From NCBI GenBank assembly GCA_030263635.1, contig SZPI01000003.1, positions 1 to 64,000 of the forward strand: 64,000 nt of DNA. The letters run 5' to 3'. Shown piece by piece: positions 56,781-64,000 of this stretch. Position 1 is the first letter of the stretch. Every line of letters starts with the position of its first letter. The DNA comes from Flexicrinis sp001567485. Its GTDB lineage: Bacteria; Chloroflexota; Anaerolineae; Aggregatilineales; Phototrophicaceae. The notes under the pieces are model-generated. The model saw only the letters and a list, made by a program, of their open reading frames with translations, was not told the DNA's origin and did no database searches. The position numbers were made by a program, and so were the translations under genes.

Positions 56781-59150
56781 TCAATAGCCCTGTTCCGACA
56801 TAAATTGTAGCAGATCATCGGCCTGCGCTTTCGCTTTGACGCGCTGCCAGAGGTCAAGCGCCCGGTCAAACGCGTCCTGCGCCTGCTCACGGTCGTTCAA
56901 ACGATGGTAGTCCTCACCCATCGAGCGCAGGGCAGCCGCTTCCCAATAGTGATTGCTTTCGCCGGTCGCGAGCTGATACGCCTCGCGATGAGTCGCTAAC
57001 GCACGCTCAAGCTGGCCGAGTTCGTGCTCGCACGAGCCACGATTGAGCAGCGACCAGAATTGGATATCCGACACGCCCAACCCCGCGGCAATCGCGGCGG
57101 CCTCGTCTGACAGGTCGCGGCCGCGCTCGTAATCGGGGACGGGTTGGTTGATGAACTGGTAGCCGCGATGGTGCAGCACGAAGCCAAGTGCGAAATCATC
57201 GGCGATGGCGCGGGCGATGGTCTCGGCGCGTTGATAGAAGCGGTCGGCATCGGCATCGTGCCGATGAAAGCGCACTTTGCCGATGACGGTCAGCAGGATC
57301 GCCTCGCGCCGGCGGTCGCCCAACTGCTGCGCGAGTTCGAGCGCCGCGGTATAGGCTTCCAGCGCGCGCAGGCTGTCTCCAACAAAATCCGCGTAGGCAT
57401 TGCCCAGCTTGCTCAACAAGTAGTGGGCGGTTTCGAGATCGCCTTTGGCTTTGGCCGCATCGACGGCGCTGTGGATGAGCTTCAAGGCGAGCGCAGCATA
57501 TCCACGAGCGGCGAAATACGGCCCATCCACGGTTAATGTCCGCATCACGTCGATCAAGAGATCGTCGTGCTGTGTGTCGCTGGCCGCCTCGGCCGCCTCA
57601 AGGATGTTGCTCTGTTCGACATCGAGCGCGTCGAGATCGTCTTTGTGGCTCACGGCGTAATCACGACACGCCACGATGACGGCCAGCGGGCCAGTCCTGC
57701 GGTTGAGGAACAGGTTTCTCGCATAGCTGTAGGCGAGATCGTGCAGACGGAAGTACGTCACGCGGTTCAGGCTTCGCAGGTTGACTAGACCGCGCAGTTC
57801 AAGCTGGTCGAGCGCATCGCGGACGTCATGCGGGTCGAGCTGCATCACCCGTGCGAGGAGGTCGGGCGTGGCGCTGGGTTCAAACAACCCGCCCAGCGTG
57901 ACGAATACATCGTAGAGGGGCTTCGACAGCACGTTGACGCTGGCGTCGAGCAGGAGCTTGATGCCGGTGCGGCCGAGTTCGCCGAAGTTGGCCGGCATGC
58001 TGAGATCGTGGGGCGCCCCTTCGATCCGGCGCAGCAGATCGGTCGGCGTGAGTTGATAGACCTTGAGCGACTTGCTCGCGATCTCGAGCGCAAAACTGTG
58101 ATGGCCGAGGACTTCGCACAGGCGAACGGCGTCCGGATCGGCGCTGAAATCACGCCCGCGAACATACAGGCCCAGAAGCTGGAGCGCCTGTTCGGGCTTC
58201 AACTCGCCAACCTCAATGATCTCGTCCAGTGGGAAGCGGTGGCGCGAGGTCACCAGCAGCGGCATGCCGCGCGGCACGGCCTTGACCATCCGTGCAAGCG
58301 CCGTCCCATTCCAAACATCGTCCAGCACCAGCAGCACCTTCGCCTCGGCGAGGATGCGCCGGACGGCCTGCACGCGCTCATCCCCACTCGTGCTGGCGAT
58401 GGTCTGCTGAACCCCGAAAGCGCGGCCAATGGCTTCAAAGAGCGTATCCGCTTCGACAGCGCCGGCCTTGAGCCAGAGCACGGCCCCCTTGCCTTCCGAC
58501 ACGTATTGCGCCGCGACGGTGGCCGCCAGCGCCGACTTCCCCATGCCGCCGAACCCGCGAAGCAGCACATGGCTGTTCTCAGCGAGCAGCTCGGAGATCT
58601 CGGAAGCGAGGTCGTCACGGCCGATGAGCTTCTTTGGCTGTTCAGGGACATCGTCGGGGACGTACGCGAGGACGGCATTGGTCGCGCTGTGATAGGCGAC
58701 TTGACGGTCGATCAGCCACTGGTCGATCGACTTCGCAAACTGCCGCTTCAAGTCCTCGACGTCGGTGAACCAGCGAGGCGTGATCCCGAAGCGGACATCG
58801 CTGTGGCGATCGAGGAAGGCTTGCAGGCGGGGATCGCGCTGATCGGGATGCACGTTCTTGACGTACACATGGCGCTCGATGCCCAACGCAGTCGCCTGCT
58901 CGAACTCGTCAATCGTCCATTCGCCGAACTCGTTCCAGAACAGGCCGACGTACAGCGCCGAATCGTGGAGCGCATCCAGATACACGTCGCGGATCGATTT
59001 GTTGCTGGCCGGCGCGTTCTGCTCGAACGCCCATGTGCGCAGCCGCATGTTGTCGTGATCCAGCGCTGGCAGCAGGTCTTGAAGGGCTTGACGCTCCGCT
59101 GCAAGCTCGCGCATCTTGGAGCTAATGAAGATATGCAGTTCAGTCGCCAT
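56781..59150 (-). CDS. DUF4062-NB-ARC-TPR STAND protein
   Basis: 789 residues. The N-terminal DUF4062-type domain (about 1-110) begins TELHIFISSKMRELAAERQAL and has LYVGLFWNEFG. An NB-ARC ATPase follows (about 170-420) with the P-loop GFGGMGKS (199-206), Walker B LLVLDDVW (273-280) and sensor LLVTSRHR. A winged-helix region comes next, then TPR-like repeats (about 530-789). Proteins of this kind are ligand-triggered switches, and some bacterial relatives act in phage defence. There is no toxin domain other than the N-terminal one. Confidence 0.87.
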   Translation of the reverse strand: MATELHIFISSKMRELAAERQALQDLLPALDHDNMRLRTWAFEQNAPASNKSIRDVYLDALHDSALYVGLFWNEFGEWTIDEFEQATALGIERHVYVKNVHPDQRDPRLQAFLDRHSDVRFGITPRWFTDVEDLKRQFAKSIDQWLIDRQVAYHSATNAVLAYVPDDVPEQPKKLIGRDDLASEISELLAENSHVLLRGFGGMGKSALAATVAAQYVSEGKGAVLWLKAGAVEADTLFEAIGRAFGVQQTIASTSGDERVQAVRRILAEAKVLLVLDDVWNGTALARMVKAVPRGMPLLVTSRHRFPLDEIIEVGELKPEQALQLLGLYVRGRDFSADPDAVRLCEVLGHHSFALEIASKSLKVYQLTPTDLLRRIEGAPHDLSMPANFGELGRTGIKLLLDASVNVLSKPLYDVFVTLGGLFEPSATPDLLARVMQLDPHDVRDALDQLELRGLVNLRSLNRVTYFRLHDLAYSYARNLFLNRRTGPLAVIVACRDYAVSHKDDLDALDVEQSNILEAAEAASDTQHDDLLIDVMRTLTVDGPYFAARGYAALALKLIHSAVDAAKAKGDLETAHYLLSKLGNAYADFVGDSLRALEAYTAALELAQQLGDRRREAILLTVIGKVRFHRHDADADRFYQRAETIARAIADDFALGFVLHHRGYQFINQPVPDYERGRDLSDEAAAIAAGLGVSDIQFWSLLNRGSCEHELGQLERALATHREAYQLATGESNHYWEAAALRSMGEDYHRLNDREQAQDAFDRALDLWQRVKAKAQADDLLQFMSEQGY

Positions 59151-59287
59151 AGAGTCGCACGCCTTACGGAGAGAGCCTGAACACGGGAGAACAGGCGATG
59201 GCTAAGACAGGTATACGTATAGTCTATGCCAACATCTGCAAGCCGGCAGGTCGACGGCGGACGTCAAGCGCGTAATAGGCGCGACCG

Positions 59288-60313
59288 CTAGGCGTGGTCG
59301 GAACCGTCGGTGAACTGGCTCGACTTGCGCACGACCAGCTTACTCTTTAACACGATCTCGCGCAGCGGCTTGGCCGGTTTGGCGATGCGTTCCATCAGCA
59401 CTGTCGCGGCAACATGGCCCAGTTCATAAGTGGGCTGTGCAATCGCCGTGATGCCCGGTCGCACGATGACGTTCCACGGCATATCGTCAAACCCGGCGAG
59501 GGCGATGTCAGATGGCATGTTCAAGTTGAGGTCGCAAACCGCCCGCAGCACGCCGGCGGTCAGCTCGCAGTTGCCGGTGAAGATCGCCGACGGCGGGTTG
59601 GGCAGCGCGAGCAGCTGTTGAGCGGCCGCGTAGCCGTTCGGTTCCTTCGGGACGACCTGCCGGACATATTCCGCCTCATACGGGATCCCGGCGTCCGCCA
59701 ACGCGCGAACATAGCCCTCGAATCGCTCGCGGCCGGTGGTGATGTCGGACACGCCGAGGATCGCGCCGATGGATCGGTGGCCGTTCCGGACTAGGTGCGT
59801 GACCCCATCGTAAGCGGCATCGACGTTGTTGGTGAGAATGGTATCGAGGTCGAGTCCGGCGATCCGGCGGTCGAGGAGGACGACCGGCGCGCGCTCCGCC
59901 AAGTGGCGAATCTGCTCAGTGTTCGGCGTCTGCTTTTCGCGGGCCGGCACCAGAATCACCCCGGCGATCTGCTCGTCGTCGAGGTGACTCAAATACAACG
60001 CCTCTTTAGCGACATCCTCATCCGAGTTGCACAGGAAGACGCGGAAATGAGAGTCGAACGCGACATCCTCCACCGCCCGCACAATCGACAAGTAGAACGA
60101 GTTCTGGATGTCCGGGATAATCAACCCGATCGACGTCGACTTCTGAACCCGCAGACTGCGCGCGACTTTGTTGGGCCGGTAATTCAGCTCGCGCACGGCC
60201 GTTAGCACACGATCACGCAGCGCGGCATTTACGGATTCGCTGCCGGCAAGCACGCGCGAGACGGTCGCGATCGAAACGCCAGCACGGCGCGCCACATCTG
60301 TCATGCTCGCCAT
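59288..60313 (-). CDS. LacI-family transcriptional regulator
   Basis: 341 residues. A LacI helix-turn-helix and hinge (about 1-60, MTDVARRAGVSIATVSRVLAGSESVN, then RPNKVARSLR) leads to a periplasmic-binding-protein-like sugar domain. ATG 60304 (residue 4) is an alternative start. It is divergent from a carbohydrate ABC transporter across a 508-bp gap containing two identical operators. It probably represses both transcription units until its sugar ligand binds. The ligand is unknown. Confidence 0.93.
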   Translation of the reverse strand: MASMTDVARRAGVSIATVSRVLAGSESVNAALRDRVLTAVRELNYRPNKVARSLRVQKSTSIGLIIPDIQNSFYLSIVRAVEDVAFDSHFRVFLCNSDEDVAKEALYLSHLDDEQIAGVILVPAREKQTPNTEQIRHLAERAPVVLLDRRIAGLDLDTILTNNVDAAYDGVTHLVRNGHRSIGAILGVSDITTGRERFEGYVRALADAGIPYEAEYVRQVVPKEPNGYAAAQQLLALPNPPSAIFTGNCELTAGVLRAVCDLNLNMPSDIALAGFDDMPWNVIVRPGITAIAQPTYELGHVAATVLMERIAKPAKPLREIVLKSKLVVRKSSQFTDGSDHA

Positions 60314-60524
60314 TTGGCACTATCCCACTGATAAACGCGCATCGCGAAACGCGACACGCACACCTCTCTCCATCAGCCGTACAGTTTCGGTAAAGCGGCT
60401 CACCTCCGAACCGGCGCGCACCCGGAAAATGCACCTATCGTCAAGCTGCCCCGCATATCGCCATGATCGTATCACCGAAATCAGAAAACTCATCTTTGAA
60501 TATCACCGTAATCTGAATGTCGCT

Positions 60525-60556
60525 GTGAGAGTAAACGTTTTCCCATATTTCGTCAA
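60525..60556 (-). promoter_or_regulatory. Leftward promoter with LacI-type operator
   Basis: On the minus strand TTGACG (60556-60551) and TACTCT (60533-60528) are 17 bp apart. The operator GTGAGAGTAAACGTTTTC (60525-60542, plus strand) overlaps the -10 and the spacer. It carries the central CG and half-sites of LacI-family operators. It would drive lacI leftward with a leader of about 200 nt. Confidence 0.78.
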
Positions 60557-60636
60557 ATTGTTGCCGCATCCTTCCCGGAATTTCCCTCTAATTTCACTGC
60601 TTCGCCTGTACGCCCGGCTGAAGGACACCACAAAAT

Positions 60637-60668
60637 TTGACAATGTTTGTGAAATCGTTTACTCTCAC
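60637..60668 (+). promoter_or_regulatory. Rightward promoter with LacI-type operator
   Basis: TTGACA (60637-60642) and TACTCT (60660-60665) are 17 bp apart. The operator GAAATCGTTTACTCTCAC (60651-60668) is the reverse complement of the leftward one, with one mismatch in 18, at the same place relative to the promoter. The rest of the 508-bp gap shows no gene. Confidence 0.78.
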
Positions 60669-60821
60669 CTCGATCGCTTTAACAAGGCGAGTTCGCCGTG
60701 CCGGAGTCGGGGTTCGCCTCGTCAGGCCGTTCAGTAAAGGAGGGCTATTGAACAGGACGTTGGGGCTTGAGTCCGGTGACTACCTTTTGATGACACGAAA
60801 CAACTATACGGAGTGAGAACG

Positions 60822-62123
60822 ATGTTCAGATCGAAGATCAAATTCCTCGCACTTTCGCTCACCATTCTGCTGATTGTGGTCGGTGGTATCTCCGCGCAGG
60901 ATGCACCAAGCGGTGAGATCACCTTCGTCTTCTGGGATAACACCACCGAGACGCGCGCCGGCTGGGAAGCTCACGTCGCGCGCTTCAACGAGCAGTTCCC
61001 GGATGTCACCGTCAACCTGATCGGCGTGCCCGGCGTCGCTTGGTCGGATTATCTGAATGGCACCGCCACCCTGATCGCGGGCGGCGAAACGCCGGACATC
61101 ATCTGGGTCGCCACCGAAGGCGTGCGCTTCCTCGTCGGCCTCGACCTGATGCTGCCGCTGGATGATCTGGTCGCCGAAAACGCAGAAGCACTACAACCTT
61201 ACTTCGACGACATCGCGCCGGCGTTGATCGACGGGTTCCGCGTAGATGACAGCCTGTACTTCCTGCCCTACTCGTGGAACAACATGGTCATCTACTACAA
61301 CAAGAACATGTTCGACGCCGCCGGTCTGGACTATCCTGCCGATGATTGGACTCGTGACGACTTCTTGGCGGCGGCGCAGGCGCTGACGGCGGACACCGAC
61401 GGCGATGGCGTCAACGATCAGTACGGCTTCAGCGGCAGCGGCGGCTGGATGTTCGGCACGCTCCCGTGGGTCTTCGCCAACGGCGCGAACATCGTGACCG
61501 ACGATTTCTGCGGGCCGAACCTCACCGATCCGAAGGTGATGGAAGCCATCCAGTTCATCCACGACATGGTGTACGAATACGAGATCGCCCCGGCCCCCGG
61601 TTCGATCACCAACACCGAAATCCAGTTCATCAACGGCGAGATCGCGATGTTCCCCGCTGGCCGCTGGGCCGTTGGCGGCATGTATCGTGAAGGCTTCACG
61701 GACTACGACATCGTCCCGTGGCCGGGCAATCCCGACCAGCTGACCGAGTACGGCGTCGATGGCTTCGGCATCTTCCGCACCTCCGCCAACGTGCCGGCCG
61801 CGTGGGAGTTCCTCAAGTACATGTCGAGTGCGCAGGTTCAGGAAGGTCTGATCGCCAGCGTCGATACCGGCAGCCCCCTCGGCAACATCCCTGCGCTGCG
61901 CAGCGTCGCCGAGCAGATGTCGCAGTTCCCGCCGGAGAACTACAAGGCCTTCTACAACTCGGTAGACGGCAACGCCCGGCCGGTCACCGCGCCGCCGCGC
62001 TTCAACGAGCTGGAGAGCATCTTCATCCGCTACGTCGATCTGGTGCTGGCGAATGAGATGACGGTCGAGGACGCGATGAACGCCGCCCAGACCGAACTGA
62101 TGGGCGTCGTCACCTGCGACTAA
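60822..62123 (+). CDS. Carbohydrate ABC transporter substrate-binding protein
   Basis: 433 residues with a signal peptide (FLALSLTILLIVVGGISAQ) and a family-1 solute-binding fold. The mature part contains EITFVFWDNTTETRAGWEAHVARFNEQFPDVTVNLIGVPG, then GGETPDIIWVATEG and the C-terminal PLGNIPALRSV region. No lipobox Cys follows the signal, so anchoring by lipid is not obvious. ATG 60822 has GGAG 8 nt upstream; a GTG at 60813 is in frame. It heads the transporter operon. The imported sugar is unknown. Confidence 0.93.
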   Translation: MFRSKIKFLALSLTILLIVVGGISAQDAPSGEITFVFWDNTTETRAGWEAHVARFNEQFPDVTVNLIGVPGVAWSDYLNGTATLIAGGETPDIIWVATEGVRFLVGLDLMLPLDDLVAENAEALQPYFDDIAPALIDGFRVDDSLYFLPYSWNNMVIYYNKNMFDAAGLDYPADDWTRDDFLAAAQALTADTDGDGVNDQYGFSGSGGWMFGTLPWVFANGANIVTDDFCGPNLTDPKVMEAIQFIHDMVYEYEIAPAPGSITNTEIQFINGEIAMFPAGRWAVGGMYREGFTDYDIVPWPGNPDQLTEYGVDGFGIFRTSANVPAAWEFLKYMSSAQVQEGLIASVDTGSPLGNIPALRSVAEQMSQFPPENYKAFYNSVDGNARPVTAPPRFNELESIFIRYVDLVLANEMTVEDAMNAAQTELMGVVTCD

Positions 62124-62161
62124 GCTCCTATCGGAGGCCAGCCCAATCGGCCTAAACCCGT

Positions 62162-62199
62162 GGTGCGTACTGTTCGGGATATCCTGAACAGTACGCACC
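62162..62199 (+). repeat. Near-perfect 38-nt palindrome between binding-protein and permease genes
   Basis: Arms GGTGCGTACTGTTC (62162-62175) and GAACAGTACGCACC (62186-62199) flank a centre that is itself almost palindromic (GGATATCC). A stable mRNA hairpin forms after the binding-protein gene. Such structures are known to raise expression of the binding protein relative to permeases. No T run follows. Confidence 0.82.
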
Positions 62200-62234
62200 C
62201 GGCACGCATAATTAACCGACAGGAACCCCAATTT

Positions 62235-63164
62235 ATGAACAACGTGACGGCGATTAGAACCGCACCTAAAACAATCACCTATCAGGCGATGAAACGGCGG
62301 GAGATCTTCGCCGCGTATGGGCTTATCCTGCCAACTCTGATCGGGTTTGTCGTCTTTATCGCTATCCCCGTCGTGTCGGGTCTGGCGATCAGCCTGTATG
62401 ACTGGAACCTGTTGACAGCCCCCAAATACGTCGGGCTGGAAAACTACCAGAAAATCTTTAGCGACGTTCGCATCGGAAACGTCTATCTGACCACCATCCG
62501 GCTCACCGCGATGATCGTGCCGTGCAACATGACGCTCGGTCTGGCGCTGGCGGTGCTGCTCGACCGGAAGATGCCGACGATCATCCGCAACTTCTTTAAG
62601 GTGAGTTACTTCTTTCCGTTTGTCGTGTCCGGTGTCGCCGTGTCGATCATCTGGACATTCTTGTTCCACCGCGACCTTGGGCCGATCAATTACTACTTGG
62701 GCCTGATCGGCTTCGAGCGTATCTACTGGCTCAACTCAAGCACCTATTCGCCGCTGGCGATCGTGATCGCGGACGTGTGGAAGAACGTCGGGTTCTACGT
62801 TCTGGTCTTCCTCGGCGGCATGCAGGCGATCTCGCGCGATTTCTATGAATCGGCCGAGGTCGACGGCGCGACGGCGTGGCAGCAGTTCCGTCATATCACC
62901 CTGCCGCTGCTATCGCCGACGATCCTGTTCCTCATGGTGATCAGCGTGATCGGCGCGCTGCAAATCTTCGAGCAGCCGCAGATTTTGACCAACGGCGGCC
63001 CCGGCGACGCGACCCGTACAATCGTGATGTACATCTACGAACAGGGGTTCCGCTTCTTCGATATGGGTTATGCCTCGGCCATCGCCTTCACACTGTTCAT
63101 CATCATTCTCGTCCTGACCATCATTCAGTTCGCCCTCAGCCGCCGCTGGGTCTTCTATAGTTAG
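62235..63164 (+). CDS. Sugar ABC transporter permease (MalF/UgpA-like)
   Basis: 309 residues with about six helices. The permease EAA motif reads SAEVDGATAWQQFRHITLPLLSPT in the cytoplasmic loop near residue 215. The order substrate-binding protein, permease 1, permease 2 is the classic CUT1 operon. ATG 62235 is chosen because AGGA lies about 10 nt upstream; the longer open frame begins inside the palindrome. Confidence 0.92.
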   Translation: MNNVTAIRTAPKTITYQAMKRREIFAAYGLILPTLIGFVVFIAIPVVSGLAISLYDWNLLTAPKYVGLENYQKIFSDVRIGNVYLTTIRLTAMIVPCNMTLGLALAVLLDRKMPTIIRNFFKVSYFFPFVVSGVAVSIIWTFLFHRDLGPINYYLGLIGFERIYWLNSSTYSPLAIVIADVWKNVGFYVLVFLGGMQAISRDFYESAEVDGATAWQQFRHITLPLLSPTILFLMVISVIGALQIFEQPQILTNGGPGDATRTIVMYIYEQGFRFFDMGYASAIAFTLFIIILVLTIIQFALSRRWVFYS

Positions 63165-63174
63165 GAACAACGCG

Positions 63175-63978
63175 ATGTCGACGAAGGCGAGCGTGCAGAT
63201 CCTTCCCCCAGCGGTGAAAACTTCCCGCAAACCGTTCCCGTGGACGACGCTGATCGTCCTCGCCATACTCGGATTCGGCGCGGTGCTGATGATTGCGCCC
63301 TTCCTGTGGATCATCCAATCGGCGTTCGGCGAAACACGCGAGGCGTTCGTGCTGCCGCCGCGCTGGCTTCCCGCGCACCCGACGCTCAAGAACTTTCAGG
63401 ACGTCTTCGATCAGGTTCCGTATCACCTGTTCATGTTTAACTCGTTGAAACTGGCGGTGCTCGTCACGCTCGGTCAGTTGATTACGTGCTCGATGGCAGC
63501 GTTCGCCTTCGCCCGCCTCCAGTTTCCGGGCAAGAACATCCTGTTTTTCGTCCTGCTGTCCGCCTTGATGGTTCCCGGACAAATCACCATCGTGCCGCTT
63601 TTCGTGATGATCCGGCAGCTCGGACTGTATAACACCCACGCCGCGCTGATCCTCCCCGGCCTGATTAACCCGTTCGGCGTCTTTCTGCTGCGGCAGTATT
63701 TCATCACCATCCCGACTGACCTCGAAGACGCGGCCCGCGTCGACGGGGCGAACGTCTTCACGATCTACCTGCGGATCATCCTGCCGCTTTCCGGGCCGGT
63801 GCTGACAACGCTGGCGATCCTGACGTTCGTCGGCGTATGGAATCAGTACTTCTTCCCACTGGTGGTCATCAACGAGCCGAAGCTGCAAGTTATCACGATC
63901 GTCCCCGTGCTCATCGTGTTCCTGCTGCTGCAGAAGTACATCATCAAGAGCATCGTCTCGACCGGTCTCAAGGGCTAG
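63175..63978 (+). CDS. Sugar ABC transporter permease (MalG/UgpE-like)
   Basis: 267 residues, about six helices. The EAA loop reads LEDAARVDGANVFTIYLRIILPLSGPV near residue 185. It starts 10 bp after the first permease gene. No ATPase gene appears before the window ends. A possible next start, ATGCACCTGATCCGCG, begins at 63985 but is too short to judge. Confidence 0.92.
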   Translation: MSTKASVQILPPAVKTSRKPFPWTTLIVLAILGFGAVLMIAPFLWIIQSAFGETREAFVLPPRWLPAHPTLKNFQDVFDQVPYHLFMFNSLKLAVLVTLGQLITCSMAAFAFARLQFPGKNILFFVLLSALMVPGQITIVPLFVMIRQLGLYNTHAALILPGLINPFGVFLLRQYFITIPTDLEDAARVDGANVFTIYLRIILPLSGPVLTTLAILTFVGVWNQYFFPLVVINEPKLQVITIVPVLIVFLLLQKYIIKSIVSTGLKG

Positions 63979-64000
63979 CGGCCAATGCACCTGATCCGCG

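Overview
The window looks like part of the chromosome of a Chloroflexota bacterium, probably Anaerolineae-like. This is inferred from overall character and not from a marker-gene tree. The DNA is GC-rich and densely coded, with short overlaps between co-directional genes and frequent GTG/TTG starts. There are many Ser/Thr kinase, GAF and beta-propeller proteins, a Rod-type cell-wall cluster, and no sign of outer-membrane or LPS genes. Sigma-A-type promoters are easy to see, and several have an extended TGnTATAAT -10.

Layout, left to right. tRNA-Gly, then rplY (L25). A transmembrane Ser/Thr kinase overlaps a WD40 lipoprotein gene, which converges on def. A leftward operon encodes a response regulator, a secreted propeller protein and two related membrane proteins. 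tilS is divergent from mreB-mreC-mreD-PBP2, which is followed by a membrane protein. An overlapping group at 16.7-21.4 kb encodes a GT-C membrane transferase, RNase Z and two GT2 glycosyltransferases. Next come a small SWIM zinc-finger protein, a UGT-type glycosyltransferase, and a Zn/Cd P-type ATPase whose promoter spacer holds an ArsR/SmtB-like operator.

The middle of the window holds the most unusual genes. Two overlapping GAF-PAS-class III nucleotide cyclase genes (25.8-29.4 kb) have lost complementary active-site residues, as in the C1/C2 halves of an obligate heterodimer. A PPC-repeat secreted protein, a tandem 192-bp palindromic repeat and a GNAT gene follow. metK lies behind a SAM-I riboswitch and a terminator, with an FAD oxidoreductase directly downstream of it. 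A leftward operon of three membrane-anchored glycoside-hydrolase-like proteins follows, then a PAS-HATPase protein lacking a histidine-acceptor domain.

The right part has rplJ-rplL with an L10 leader, grpE-dnaK-dnaJ, acetyltransferase, SHOCT and phosphatase genes, two PrmA-type methyltransferases, an STT3-like GT-C protein and tRNA-Glu. A WD40 pseudogene there is interrupted by a dispersed repeat also present near 23.3 kb. An S8 protease and a DUF4062-NB-ARC-TPR STAND protein follow. The window closes with a LacI regulator divergent from a carbohydrate ABC transporter; the two genes are driven by mirror-image promoters that each carry the same operator. The transporter's ATPase gene is not in the window.
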